A stretch of 64,000 nucleotides of DNA from G963708235 sp963708235 (GCA_963708235.1 OY970200.1:2604001-2668000); one strand, 5' to 3'; shown: positions 16,128 through 25,462, counted from the stretch's first letter. Numbers and translations are program-made. The notes: generated by a model from the sequence alone, not told the origin.

Positions 16128-16910
16128 ATGCAGGAAGCTGCCTTTTTCGACTTGGACAAGACGGTCATCGCCAAGTCGTCGACGCTCGCCTTCGGGAAGC
16201 CGTTCTACCGAGCCGGGTTCCTCGGTCGCAGGACGTTGATGAAGCTCGGGTTCGCCCAACTCCTGTATGTGCTCTTCGGCGCCGATGAGGACCAGTTGGA
16301 GCGAGCTCGGGATCAGATGGTGAAGTTCACCGCCGGGTGGCACCGCGCCGAGATCGAGCAGCTGGTCGAGGAGACGTTGGTCGAGGTCGCCGATCCGCTG
16401 GTCTACGCCGAGGCGCTGTTCCTGATCGACGAGCACAAGCGCAACGGCCGACGGGTGTTCCTGGTGTCGGCGAGCCCGGAGCAGATCGTGCGACCGGTCG
16501 GTCGGCACATCGGGGTGACCGAGATCATCGCCACCAAGATCAAGACCGACTCGGCGGGCTTCTTCCTTCCCGAGATCGAGTTCTATGCGATGGGGCCCGC
16601 CAAGGCCGACGCCATCCGGAACCTTGCCGCCACCGAAGGCATCGACCTGGAAGGTTCGTTCGCCTACTCCGACAGCGTCACCGACCTCCCCATGATGGAG
16701 GTGGTGGGCAACCCGGTGGTGGTCAATCCCGAACGGGACCTGAAACGGATCGCCGAGGAACGCCAGTGGCCGATCCTCGACTTCCAGCGTCCGGTGAGTC
16801 TGCGATCTCCGCTGACCCGACCCGTCCCGCTGATCTCCGGCGCCACCCTGGGTGCCACCATCATCGGCGGGATCGTCACGTTGGCGATCATGCGTCGACG
16901 CAACCGCTGA
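16128..16910 (+). CDS. HAD-IB family phosphatase with C-terminal membrane anchor
   Basis: A 260-residue HAD-superfamily subfamily IB hydrolase (SerB-like). Motif I is FFDLDKT with Asp8 and Asp10, motif II is LVSASP, a conserved Lys follows in GPAKADAI, and motif IV is YSDSVTDLP. Relatives hydrolyse phosphoserine, phosphatidylglycerol phosphate or lysophosphatidic acid. The last 25 residues form a transmembrane helix (ISGATLGATIIGGIVTLAIM) with a basic tail, which points to a membrane-linked, perhaps lipid-phosphate substrate. There is no ribosome-binding site: TAGACT at 16115-16120 sits 7 nt before ATG, so the gene is probably leaderless. Confidence 0.88.
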   Translation: MQEAAFFDLDKTVIAKSSTLAFGKPFYRAGFLGRRTLMKLGFAQLLYVLFGADEDQLERARDQMVKFTAGWHRAEIEQLVEETLVEVADPLVYAEALFLIDEHKRNGRRVFLVSASPEQIVRPVGRHIGVTEIIATKIKTDSAGFFLPEIEFYAMGPAKADAIRNLAATEGIDLEGSFAYSDSVTDLPMMEVVGNPVVVNPERDLKRIAEERQWPILDFQRPVSLRSPLTRPVPLISGATLGATIIGGIVTLAIMRRRNR

Positions 16911-16949
16911 CCGGGCGGTGCGAGGGGGCGGGTGTCGTCCGCCCTCGAC

Positions 16950-18200
16950 CTACCCCGGTGAACCTGCTGCCCCGTGGTGCGCCGGACCAACCGGTGCGGG
17001 AGCGTCGATGGAGTCGACCGGGTCGCGGTGCCACAGGTGGGCGTACTTGAGTCCCGATCCGGTGTTGAACAACAGCACCCGCTCCCGCTCCCCGATCCAT
17101 CCCGACTCACGCAGCCGGCGCACCGCCGAGAGCGTGGCCGCACCTTCGGGAGCCGGAAAGATCCCGGTGTGGCGCCCCATCACGGCGGCGTCGGCGAGCA
17201 TCTCGTCGTCGGTCACCGCCAGGGCGATCCCCTCGCTGTGGCGGATCGCCTCGAGGACCAACACATCACCGACGGCAGACGGCACCCGCAACCCGTCGGC
17301 GACGGTGTGGGCGTCCTGCCACGGTTCGGCGTGGGCAGCGCCGTTGTCGAAGGCGCGGACGATAGGGGCACAACCCGCCGCCTGGACGGTGACCATCCGG
17401 GGTCGGTGGCTGCCGATCAACCCCATCTGTTCCATCTCGTCGAACGCCTTCCACATCCCCACCATTCCGGTGCCGCCACCGGTGGGATAGACGACCACAT
17501 CGGGAAGCTCCCAACCGAACTGCTCGGCCAACTCGTAGCCCATCGTCTTCTTGCCCTCGGCCCGGTACGGCTCCTTGAGGGTGCTCAGATCGAACCAGCC
17601 GAGCGTCTCCACCCCGACACGGACCCGGGCGCCGCAGTCGGTGATCAGTCCGTCGACGAGGGTCACCTCGGCCCCGAGCACCCGGCATTCCACCTGGAAC
17701 AGCTCCGGGACGTCGGCGGGCATGAAGACATGCAGCCGCAGCCCGGCGGCGGCGGCGTAGGCGGCGGCCGCCCCGGCGGCGTTCCCGGCGCTGGGGATGG
17801 CCATCTCCTCGATACCGAGCTCGTAGGCGCGGCTCACCGCCAGGGCGAGCCCCCGAGCCTTGAAGCTCCCGGTGGGGTTGAGGCTCTCGTCCTTGACCCA
17901 CAGATCGGGAACCCCGACGGTCGCCCCCAGCCCGGGAGCGGCGACGAGCGGGGTCCACCCTTCACCGAGGGTGATGACGGCCTCGCGGCGCCGGACCGGG
18001 AGGACCTCCTCGTAGCGCCACAACGTCGCCGGGCGACCCCGGAGCGCCTCCCTGGTCATCGTCGCCGATGCCCGTTCCAGGTCGTAGCGGGCAAGGAGCG
18101 GGCGGCCCGACACCGGAGAGAGGTTCGCCGGAACGTCGGCGGGGAAACGGGCGCCGGTCGTGCTGCATTCGAGATGGCTGAGAGTTGAGCTGGTCCGCAT
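16950..18200 (-). CDS. thrC: Threonine synthase
   Basis: A 416-residue PLP enzyme converting O-phosphohomoserine to threonine in the cytosol. PLP binds Lys114 in NPTGSFKARG. SAGNAAGAAAAY and the phosphate-binding glycine loop PTGGGTGMVG follow. The N-terminal segment (LECSTTGARFP) matches the CsCG-like leader of the short actinobacterial and archaeal threonine synthases. It stands alone, convergent with the HAD phosphatase gene. The start at ATG 18200 is supported by AAGGA about 12 nt upstream. Confidence 0.92.
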   Translation of the reverse strand: MRTSSTLSHLECSTTGARFPADVPANLSPVSGRPLLARYDLERASATMTREALRGRPATLWRYEEVLPVRRREAVITLGEGWTPLVAAPGLGATVGVPDLWVKDESLNPTGSFKARGLALAVSRAYELGIEEMAIPSAGNAAGAAAAYAAAAGLRLHVFMPADVPELFQVECRVLGAEVTLVDGLITDCGARVRVGVETLGWFDLSTLKEPYRAEGKKTMGYELAEQFGWELPDVVVYPTGGGTGMVGMWKAFDEMEQMGLIGSHRPRMVTVQAAGCAPIVRAFDNGAAHAEPWQDAHTVADGLRVPSAVGDVLVLEAIRHSEGIALAVTDDEMLADAAVMGRHTGIFPAPEGAATLSAVRRLRESGWIGERERVLLFNTGSGLKYAHLWHRDPVDSIDAPAPVGPAHHGAAGSPG

Positions 18201-18373
18201 CGCCCGGCATCCTTGGAGATGTCGCCACCGGTCGAGGTGGTCGGGGCCGGATACTACGGGTGCAGACGCCTACGTTGCGGGTCGGCGGCGGACCGCTACC
18301 CGACCTGACGCCGCAGTGTCCTCCGTTCTCGTCCGGTCCGGAGAGTCCACAGGTCGTCGACCGTCCCCCGGCC

Positions 18374-18401
18374 GCCCCGGATGCCGTATGGCACCCGGGG
18401 C
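18374..18401 (-). terminator. Hairpin downstream of the SLH-like protein gene
   Basis: GCCCCGG and CCGGGGC arms enclose an inner GCC/GGC pair. It lies 26 nt beyond the end of the minus-strand gene at 18427. Confidence 0.45.
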
Positions 18402-18426
18402 CGCCAGGGACCCGGTCACTCGGGCG

Positions 18427-19092
18427 TCACGTCGTCGGGGACCACGTGGCGGTCAGTCCGCGCATGTGGGCGGTGATATCCGGTCCACCGTTCGAGAACT
18501 TCGACGCACACAGCACGTATGTCGTCTTGGCCTCGACCGTGTCCGAGCCGGAGACGGCGATCGTGTCGGCCTCGAATCCGCCGTCGCTGTTGTCGGGCCT
18601 CCACCAGCCGACCCCGACCGGAGTGCCCGCACAGTCGGTGCGGGCGATCATCACCCGGTACCGCTGGTTCTCGTTGGCCGGACGCTCCAGATAGACATGG
18701 GCCGCCAACGTCACACTGGCGTTGGACACCGCCCCGGCCTCGACACTCAACAGTTCCACCCATGCGGAAGAGTTGACGGGGATCGAGGAGTTGAAGTCGG
18801 TCACCTGGCTCCCGACGGTGCCAGAAGTGCGGGCGAGACGCCTCATGAACGCTGCCATCTGCTGACGGGTCACGTTGTCGCTGGGACAGTATCGGTCGTT
18901 GGCGGGTGCGTTGCATCCGAGTGTCACCCGGTTGTCGGCCAGCCAGCCGATGTCGTCGTGGAACTGATTCGAGTCGGGGACATCGACGAACCGGTGTGCC
19001 GCCATCACCCCGACCGGGATGGCAACCACGATCACGATGGCGCCGACCAATGCCCCGATCGCATGGCTGCGAAGTCGCTGGAATCTGATCAT
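18427..19092 (-). CDS. Secreted protein with one SLH-like repeat
   Basis: A 221-residue exported protein. A signal/anchor helix (IGALVGAIVIVVAIPVGVMA) is followed by one SLH-like module beginning HRFVDVPDSNQFHDDI, with GCNAPANDRYCPSDNVTR and QMAAFMRRLA. This Cys-containing variant is common in Acidimicrobiia and related actinobacteria and is believed to hold proteins at the cell surface. A beta-sandwich-like domain of unknown function with two cysteines makes up the rest. ATG 19092 is preceded by AAGGAGA. Its neighbour upstream carries three copies of the same module. Confidence 0.85.
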   Translation of the reverse strand: MIRFQRLRSHAIGALVGAIVIVVAIPVGVMAAHRFVDVPDSNQFHDDIGWLADNRVTLGCNAPANDRYCPSDNVTRQQMAAFMRRLARTSGTVGSQVTDFNSSIPVNSSAWVELLSVEAGAVSNASVTLAAHVYLERPANENQRYRVMIARTDCAGTPVGVGWWRPDNSDGGFEADTIAVSGSDTVEAKTTYVLCASKFSNGGPDITAHMRGLTATWSPTT

Positions 19093-19288
19093 TGCGGTCT
19101 CCTTGCGGGCCTGTCGCGACCTGCATTGGCGGGTGACCCGCTCCCCGCCGACCCCTCGGACCCTACCGAACCGCTGCCGACGGCGGAGGACGCGTTTGTG
19201 GCGAACCCGGCGCCGCATCGCCGTCGCATCGGCGTGCCCGGCGAACCGATCGACGCCGACTGTCGGCGTTCCCAGATTCCCGCTCAGC

Positions 19289-19856
19289 TCATTGGAGGAA
19301 CGCCCGGTTGAGGAAGGCGGCCATTTGCCCGCGGGTGATGGTGGCGGTCGGACAGAACCGGTCGTTCGCCGGCGGGTTGCATCCCCGGGTCAGACCGGCG
19401 GCGGCGATGGCATTGATGTCGTCCTCGAAGATCGAACCGTCGTCGTCGACGAACGCATCGACATCGGACGGGGGCAGCGCCAAGGCACGGTTGAGGAACG
19501 CCGCCATCTGACGCCGGGAATGGGTTCCCCTGGGACAGAAACGGTCGTTGGCCGGAGGGTTGCACCCGATGGTGATCCCCGCCGCTGCCAGCGCATCGAT
19601 GTCGGCCTCGAAGATCGAGTCGCCGTCATCGACGAAGGCATCGTCATCGGAGGGCGTCAGGTCCGCCGCCCGGTTCAGGAAGGCCGCCATCTGGCCACGG
19701 GTGACTGCATCGGCGGGGCAGAACCGGTCGTTGACCGGCGGATTGCAGCCCATGGTGATCCCCGCCGCGGCGATCGCCTCGATGTCGCCCTCGAAGATCG
19801 AGTCGTCGTCGTCAACGAACCGGTTACCACCCGGTGGCACCGTGGTCGTCGGGGGG
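19289..19856 (-). pseudogene. Three SLH-like repeats, frameshifted from the propeller gene
   Basis: Reading the second frame from a run of six Cs on the coding strand (G6 at 19851-19856) gives a Pro/Thr linker, then three SLH-like modules, each with FVDDDDSIFE-like, GCNPPANDRFCP and QMAAFLNRA segments, ending at a TGA at 19289-19291. One extra C in the run would join this directly to the seven-bladed propeller frame. It has no start of its own and is best read as the C-terminal half of the upstream gene. Confidence 0.8.
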
Positions 19857-21213
19857 TCGTCGTCGAGCTCGTCGGTGGAGGCGCGGCTGGTAGGTACTGA
19901 TGCACGAAGACGTCGGTGTCGTCGTTGGTGTCCCCGTCGACGAGGTTGTCGGCGAAGCTCGCAAAGGCCACGTAGCGGCCATCGGTCGAGATGGCCAGTT
20001 GGTATTCGGAATGTGATGCCGCTTCCGTGCCGTCGCTGTGAACCGAGACCCGGCTGGTGGACCCGCTGTTCCGGTCGTGGACGAAGACGTCCAGGTTGGT
20101 GTTGGTATCGCCGGCGACGAGGTCGGGAGCGTCCGACCTGAAGGCGACGTAGCGGCCGTTGCCGGAGATCGACGACCACGAGGAGGCGCCGGTGCCCTGG
20201 GCGCCGTCGCTGCCCACCGACACCCGGGTGGTGACCCCCGTCGCCACGTCATGGGTGAACACATCCTCATTGGCGTTGGTGTCCCCGACGACCAGATCGG
20301 ATGCGAGCGAGTGGAAACTGATGGACGCCCCGTCGGCGGTGATCGACGGCGTCGCAGACTCTGCCGTTGCCTGGACGCCGGCGCTGTCCACCGAGACCCG
20401 GATGGTGGTGCCGGTGGACCGGTCGTGGCGATACACATCGAAGGCGTCGTTGGTGTCGCCGTCGACCAGCTCGGGGGACCCGGACTCGAAGGCGACGTAG
20501 CGACCGTCGCCGGAGATGGCGGGGTGGAGAGCTTGCTGCGAGCCCTGGGCGCCGTTGCTGTGGACCGAGACTCGGGCGGTCGTCTCCAGGACACGATCGT
20601 GGACGAACACATCCCAGGTGAAGTTGGTGTCCCCGTCGACGAGATTGCCGGCTTCGGAGTCGAACGTGACGTATCGGCCGTCGGCCGAGATGTCGAGCCG
20701 GTAGGAGGCCCCCGAACCCTCGGTGCCGTTGCTGTGGACCGAGACCCGGGTGGTCGTTTCGGTGACACGATCGTGGACGAAGATGTCCCATGTGGCGTTG
20801 GTGTCCCCATCGACCAGGTTGGAGGCAAGCGAGGTGAAGGCGACGTACCGACCATCGGCGGAGATGGCGGGCTCATAGGATTCGTCCGTGCCCTGGGTTC
20901 CGTCGCTGTGGACCGAGACCCTGGCGACGGCACCGGTGTCCCGATCCTTGACGAAGATGTCGCCGTGTCCGTTGGTGTCGCCGATCACGAGGTTGGTGGC
21001 GGCGGAATGGAACGCCACGAACCGCCCGTCGGCGGAGAGTGTCGGATCGTCCGAGTAGTCGTTGGCCTGGGTGCCCGCACCGTCGACGGATACCCGGACG
21101 GTGTCACCCTGAGCTGCCGAGACGGCCACCATTCCGAGTACGGCAACGACGGTCAGGGCAAGCAGGGCGCCGATCACGGCGCGGGAGAAGAAGCGTCTTC
21201 GAGTAGACCTCAT
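19675..21213 (-). CDS. Secreted seven-bladed beta-propeller protein (TolB/WD40-like), C-terminus frameshifted
   Basis: The open frame is 512 codons, but only about the first 450 are meaningful. It has an N-terminal signal peptide (AVIGALLALTVVAVLGMVAV), then seven consecutive repeats of about 58 residues. Each has RVSV, ISADGRYVAF, LVDGDTN and DVFVHDR segments, which gives one complete seven-bladed propeller. After YLPAAPPPTSSTTTP the frame turns into Arg/Ser-rich nonsense, because a single C is missing from a C-run at 19851-19856. The correct continuation (three SLH-like modules) lies in the next frame. It is probably a surface-anchored propeller of unknown ligand. ATG 21213 follows a GGATGA signal. 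Confidence 0.85.
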   Translation of the reverse strand: MRSTRRRFFSRAVIGALLALTVVAVLGMVAVSAAQGDTVRVSVDGAGTQANDYSDDPTLSADGRFVAFHSAATNLVIGDTNGHGDIFVKDRDTGAVARVSVHSDGTQGTDESYEPAISADGRYVAFTSLASNLVDGDTNATWDIFVHDRVTETTTRVSVHSNGTEGSGASYRLDISADGRYVTFDSEAGNLVDGDTNFTWDVFVHDRVLETTARVSVHSNGAQGSQQALHPAISGDGRYVAFESGSPELVDGDTNDAFDVYRHDRSTGTTIRVSVDSAGVQATAESATPSITADGASISFHSLASDLVVGDTNANEDVFTHDVATGVTTRVSVGSDGAQGTGASSWSSISGNGRYVAFRSDAPDLVAGDTNTNLDVFVHDRNSGSTSRVSVHSDGTEAASHSEYQLAISTDGRYVAFASFADNLVDGDTNDDTDVFVHQYLPAAPPPTSSTTTPRRPRCHRVVTGSLTTTTRSSRATSRRSPRRGSPWAAIRRSTTGSAPPMQSPVARWRPS

Positions 21214-21417
21214 TGGGTCATCCGATCGTGGTCGGGCGATCCGACCCGGGAGGTTCCCCCTCCACCCGCAGCGAACGCGCGGTTGTCGTACCCGACCACG
21301 GTACCGTCGCTGCGGCTCCGATGGTCTGGGTCCGTGGGCCTATCTCCTGGAGATCGAAGGCCACTCGATGCCTCCACCGAAACAGGGTTGCCCTGGCACC
21401 GGTGGTGCGGCGACCCC

Positions 21418-22929
21418 TCATCCGGGTGGCGTACCTCGCCCGGGTTCGTCGGGGTCGACGTCGCGGTCGGAACCTCCAGAGATCGAATCGCTGGACGGTG
21501 GGTAGTTGGGCGGGGGCACACCCATCCTCCCCGACTCGGCGATTCCCGTCGCCGCATCCTTTCTCCCAATCTCCGGAGCGGCCTTGGCGGCGATCCCCTC
21601 GAGACGGGCCGTCTCGATACGTTCGGTGGTCAGCCGGGGTGCGGCGTAGACGAACACCGCAACGTAGGCGGCACCGGCCAGGAACCAGGGCAGTCGCAAC
21701 GCCGTCTGGCGAGTGGTCACCGTCTCGCCGACCGACACCACGAGGCCTCCGAGCACGAGCCCGACCGGCATCATCCCCCAGCCGAAGAACCGGTAGACCG
21801 AGTTGACCCGACCCAGGAGGGCATCGGGAATGATCGTCTGGCGCAACGACACGGTGATGACGTTCCACAGCACCGCAACGAACGTCGAGACGACGAACAT
21901 CACCCACACCACCTGCCAGTGCGACGCCAGACCGATCACGACCGAGGTCACGATCCCTCCGAGGAACGTGATCGACAGCGACCTCCCACTGCCGAGACGG
22001 GCGCTGATGCGCGGGGCGGCGAGACTGCCGGCCACACCACCGATGGCGCCGCCGGTCATCAGCAGGGCGAAGGCGAACGACCCGACTTCGAGGACCTCCT
22101 GGGCGAACAGCACGAGGGTGGCGAGGGTGAGGCTGCCCAGGGCGTTCATCAAGCCGAGGACGATCGCCATCGACCGCAGCAGCGGATGTCGCCACAGCCA
22201 CCCGAACCCCTCGGAGATTTCCTTGCGCCATTCCACCCGGCCCGGCTCCTGGTCACGCCGGGTGCGGAAGTCGCCCCTCATCAGAAAGACGAGGGCGGCG
22301 GCGACGGCAAAGGTTCCGGCGTTGACGAAGAACGGCAGGGCGAAGAGGACGCCGATGAGGAGGCTCCCCAGCGGAGGGCCGACGAAGCTGTTCGCCACCA
22401 TCTCCGCACCCCACAGCCGCCCATTGGCGCGCTCGAGCCCGGCTGGGGCGACGATGGCGGGGAGGATGGTCTGGGCGGCGTTGTCGCGCAGCACCTCGGC
22501 GCACCCGAAGAGCAACGAGGCGAACACCAGCACCAGATACAACCCGAGGTTGGTGGGAACCTCGATCCCACCGGCGATCTCCGCCGGGCTGGGAAGACCG
22601 GCGGTGGCGGCAACCACTGTCAACGCCACCCCCAGCGTGATCACGCCTCGAACCGAGTCCATGGCGACCATGATCTTGCGCCGGTCAACCCGATCGGTGA
22701 TCACCCCTGCCGGGAGCGTGAACACCAGCCACGGCAGCCGCTGTGCCACGGCGATGGCGGCGATCAGCATCGGGTTGCGGGTGACCGCCGACGCCAGCCA
22801 GGGATAGGCGATCTGGGCGATCCCGTCGCCGAGGTTGGCCACCACCGACGCCGTCCACAGCTTGACGTACTCGGCGCCGAGCCGCACTTTCCCGGCGCTC
22901 ATCGGTTCCGGCCGCCTGCGCCGACCCAT
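21418..22929 (-). CDS. MFS transporter
   Basis: A 503-residue major facilitator of the enterobactin-exporter/MFS_3 type with about 12 hydrophobic segments. The loop after helix 2 carries GVITDRVDRRK, the usual MFS motif A. The C-terminal 45 residues are hydrophilic and Pro/Ser/Asp-rich. Family members export siderophores, macrolides or other drugs; no substrate can be told here. ATG 22929 is used; an internal ATG at 22902 is possible. It is divergent from the BTRD1-peptidase gene. Confidence 0.88.
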   Translation of the reverse strand: MGRRRRPEPMSAGKVRLGAEYVKLWTASVVANLGDGIAQIAYPWLASAVTRNPMLIAAIAVAQRLPWLVFTLPAGVITDRVDRRKIMVAMDSVRGVITLGVALTVVAATAGLPSPAEIAGGIEVPTNLGLYLVLVFASLLFGCAEVLRDNAAQTILPAIVAPAGLERANGRLWGAEMVANSFVGPPLGSLLIGVLFALPFFVNAGTFAVAAALVFLMRGDFRTRRDQEPGRVEWRKEISEGFGWLWRHPLLRSMAIVLGLMNALGSLTLATLVLFAQEVLEVGSFAFALLMTGGAIGGVAGSLAAPRISARLGSGRSLSITFLGGIVTSVVIGLASHWQVVWVMFVVSTFVAVLWNVITVSLRQTIIPDALLGRVNSVYRFFGWGMMPVGLVLGGLVVSVGETVTTRQTALRLPWFLAGAAYVAVFVYAAPRLTTERIETARLEGIAAKAAPEIGRKDAATGIAESGRMGVPPPNYPPSSDSISGGSDRDVDPDEPGRGTPPG

Positions 22930-23037
22930 GTCTCAGCGTGCATCTGTGCAGCGTAGATCCGGGACCTCGGGCCACCGACCCATCCTGCCCCGGAACGCTG
23001 GGACCGGCGGGGGTCCGGTCGACTGCCCCGATGGACA

Positions 23038-23066
23038 TTGACACCGGGTCAGATCGAGGAAAGAAT
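23038..23066 (+). promoter_or_regulatory. Candidate sigma-70 promoter for the BTRD1-M23 gene
   Basis: TTGACA (23038-23043), a 17-nt spacer, and AAGAAT (23061-23066). It would give a leader of about 170 nt before ATG 23247. The rest of the 317-nt gap 22930-23246 shows no gene. Confidence 0.45.
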
Positions 23067-23246
23067 CCGCGCTGACGGACATGTGACCGACACCCGCCCC
23101 GACTCCCTCGAAGAGCGTTGCGACGTCGACCTTCAAGCCCGCCGAACGGATGAGCCGACCGCAACGCGCACACCCACCTGCCGTGAGGTCCCGAACCGGG
23201 CCAACGGTCGAGGGTGCGACGCCTCGACGACATGAGGGAGACCGAC

Positions 23247-24878
23247 ATGGCCATGGCCTACAGCGGAGTGTTTCGATCCGGCACCGATGCCCATGCCCTA
23301 TGGGTGGCGGAGTGGCCCAGCTTCGAAGCCAAGTGGAAGGAACTGAGCAACCAGGGAATGCGGCTCACCAGCCTCTCGGTCGGCACCGACGGCGGGCAGC
23401 CGCAGTACGCCGGAACCTTCCGACCCGGCTCCGACGGGCATGCGCTGTGGGTGGCGCAGTGGGACAGCTTTGTCGCCAAATGGCAGGAACTCTCCGGACA
23501 GGGGCTGCGCCTCACCAACCTGGCGATGTACGAGCACAACGGCACCACCGTCTACGGCGGGGTGTTCCGGCAGGGAACCGACGGGCATGCGCTGTGGGTG
23601 GCGCAGTGGGACAGCTTCGTCGCCAAATGGCAGGAACTCTCCGGACAGGGCCTCCGTCTCGTCGACCTGGCCACCAGTGTCCACAACGGGGTGACCTACT
23701 ACGGCGGGGTGTTCCGTGCCGGCTCCGGCGGTCATGCGTTGTGGGTGGCGCAGTGGGACAGCTTCATCGCCAAGTGGCAGGAACTGTCCGGACAGGGGCT
23801 GCGGTTGGTGAGCTTCGACAGCTATGTCCACGGCGGCAAGCGATACTTCGCCGGCGCCTTCCTTCCGGGCAGCGACGGCTACGTGCTCTGGGCCGGGGTC
23901 GACTGGGAGAACTTCGTTGCCAAGTGGCGCACCCTCTCCGGTCAGGGGCTCCGCCTGGTGGACATGGCGCTCTACCCGCACGGATGCCAGGGGAAATGCC
24001 TCAACAGCGTGGTGATGCCGACCGGGTCGTACGACTACGGCATCACCCGCACCGCCACCCACTGCCCCGGACTCCCCAACACCTGTGGCACCCCCGCCGC
24101 AGGCGCCACGGTGCTGTACCGGTGGCCGGTCGACGTCGACGGCGCCAACCGCTACGCCCGGCTGTCGGCGCTGGAACACTCCGATGCCTTCCTGACGCTG
24201 CCGTTCGTCGACAAGGACGTGAAGCGCCGGGGCATCTGGCGGTACGGCAGCGGCGACTGGCATCATGCCGGCGACTACAGCCGTGACGACTCGGGGACGT
24301 TCGAGATCCGCGCCGCGGCGCCGGGTCGCGTGATCCACATCGGGTGGGACAACTGGTCGGGCAACACCGTCATCGTCAGCCACGACATCGGCCGCACCAG
24401 GGACGCCTACCGCACCGTCTACATGCACCTGCGCAACGGCGCCACCAACGACGGCAACGCCGCCTGGAACCAGACGGTCCCGACGCTGAGCGATCCGGAA
24501 CTCACCGAATACACCACCCATCTCAACGCCACCGGGTGCCCGCAGACCCGAACCCGGACCCTCGACCCGGCGCACTGGGGCACCGACGCTCAGGCCATCG
24601 ACACCGGTCTGCTCGGCCAGCAGGTCACCCGCGGCCAGTTCCTGGCGTGGGCCGGGAACACCGGTCCCGGCGGCAAGCGTGGTTCCGGTGGCCCCAACAC
24701 CCATCTGCACATCTTCTGGGCCCGCCGTGACCCCACCAACAACGAGTGGTATCTCTTCGATCCGTACGGGATCTACGCCACCCCCGACTGTTACCCGGCA
24801 GGAGTGACCGACGCCCTCACCGGCCCCTGCGTCCGCTACGCCAACGCCTGGCAGGGAGGCAAACCCAGCTACCCGTGA
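23247..24878 (+). CDS. BTRD1-repeat protein fused to an M23-like metallopeptidase
   Basis: A 543-residue protein. Residues about 5-243 hold five near-identical repeats of about 48 residues (F-GSDGHALWVAQWDSF, KWQELSGQGLRL), matching bacterial tandem repeat domain 1. A LytM/M23 peptidase-like domain follows: HHAGDYS gives an HxxxD-type ligand pair, then AAAPGRVIHI, GNTVIVSHD, YMHL and the THLHIFW (HxH) zinc motif. M23 enzymes cut peptide crosslinks of cell walls. ATG 23247 is chosen because AGGGAG precedes it, but no start in this frame gives a signal peptide, which is odd for a wall enzyme. Export by another route or a cytosolic target is possible. Confidence 0.85.
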   Translation: MAMAYSGVFRSGTDAHALWVAEWPSFEAKWKELSNQGMRLTSLSVGTDGGQPQYAGTFRPGSDGHALWVAQWDSFVAKWQELSGQGLRLTNLAMYEHNGTTVYGGVFRQGTDGHALWVAQWDSFVAKWQELSGQGLRLVDLATSVHNGVTYYGGVFRAGSGGHALWVAQWDSFIAKWQELSGQGLRLVSFDSYVHGGKRYFAGAFLPGSDGYVLWAGVDWENFVAKWRTLSGQGLRLVDMALYPHGCQGKCLNSVVMPTGSYDYGITRTATHCPGLPNTCGTPAAGATVLYRWPVDVDGANRYARLSALEHSDAFLTLPFVDKDVKRRGIWRYGSGDWHHAGDYSRDDSGTFEIRAAAPGRVIHIGWDNWSGNTVIVSHDIGRTRDAYRTVYMHLRNGATNDGNAAWNQTVPTLSDPELTEYTTHLNATGCPQTRTRTLDPAHWGTDAQAIDTGLLGQQVTRGQFLAWAGNTGPGGKRGSGGPNTHLHIFWARRDPTNNEWYLFDPYGIYATPDCYPAGVTDALTGPCVRYANAWQGGKPSYP

Positions 24879-24918
24879 GCGCAGGCCGCCCGCCCTTCGC
24901 GATCGTGGAGAATCCTCC

Positions 24919-24944
24919 GTAACGATCGACGACTGCGATACGTC
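24919..24944 (+). promoter_or_regulatory. Possible ECF-type autoregulatory promoter
   Basis: GTAACG (24919-24924) and CGTC (24941-24944), 16 nt apart, resemble the AAC/CGTC core used by many ECF sigma factors, and they lie just before an ECF sigma gene. The match is short and could be chance. Confidence 0.3.
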
Positions 24945-24947
24945 TCC

Positions 24948-24974
24948 CTTCCGACACACCAACCACGTCGGAAG
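24948..24974 (+). promoter_or_regulatory. Perfect 8-bp inverted repeat in the sigma-gene leader
   Basis: CTTCCGAC and GTCGGAAG are separated by 11 nt, between the possible ECF -10 and the GGGAG ribosome-binding site. It may be an operator or a leader hairpin. Confidence 0.4.
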
Positions 24975-24987
24975 GATCGGGAGCGAT

Positions 24988-25462
24988 GTGGCTCAGCACA
25001 ACAGCATCGAGGGCTTCTACCGGGAGCATGCCGCCTCGGTCTATGGATTTCTGGTGTCGCTCTGCGGTGACCGGACCTGGGCGGAGGACCTGATGCAGGA
25101 CACCTTCACCAAGGCGACCCTGGCCATGGGTGGCTACCGGGAGGGGAACCCCAGGGCGTGGCTCTTACGCCATTGCCCGCAACGTGTTCCTCGATGACAC
25201 CCGGCGCCGCCGACCTGTTCCGACTGAGCAGATCGAGCCCACCGCCGCTCCGACCAGCGACATCACTGAGGTCGACGCCATCACCCGCACCCTGGCGGCA
25301 CTCCCGCAGCGGCAACGCACCGCCCTGGTCCTCTCCGACCACGCCGGGCTCAGCGCCGCCGAGGTGGGCACCGTGCTCGGGATCACCCCCGGCGCCGCCA
25401 GGGTGCTGGTCCACCGGGCCCGCCAGGCGTTCCGCACCATTTACGAGAGGGACAACCGATGA
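24988..25462 (+). pseudogene. ECF RNA polymerase sigma factor, frameshifted
   Basis: The first frame (GTG 24988, GGGAG upstream) gives region 2 (FYREHAASVYGFLVSLCGD, EDLMQDTFTKA) up to NPRAWL and then fails at a TGA near 25195. From 25167 the next frame continues as YAIARNVFLDDTRRRR, a linker, and region 4 (LPQRQRTALVLSDHAGLSAA, RVLVHRARQAF). Removing one T of the TT at 25165-25166 restores an ECF sigma factor of about 157 residues. The start of the anti-sigma gene overlaps its stop (ATGA). It is either a recent knock-out or a sequence error. Confidence 0.85.

Noticed and set aside
18201..18426. Threonine-responsive leader or riboswitch before thrC
   Set aside because: No leader peptide rich in Thr/Ile codons and no known riboswitch core was seen.
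19851..19856. Programmed -1/+1 ribosomal frameshift joining propeller and SLH modules
   Set aside because: There is no canonical slippery heptamer with a downstream pseudoknot that I can support; a one-base indel in the C-run explains the data more simply. Slippage at the run is kept only as a possibility in the findings.
20038..22956. 972-codon plus-strand frame across the propeller and MFS genes
   Set aside because: Antisense to two recognisable genes, with Gly/Asp/Arg-biased composition and no domain.
23298..24962. 554-codon minus-strand frame opposite the BTRD1-M23 gene
   Set aside because: Repeats of the sense gene are mirrored; no recognisable domain and no ribosome-binding site.
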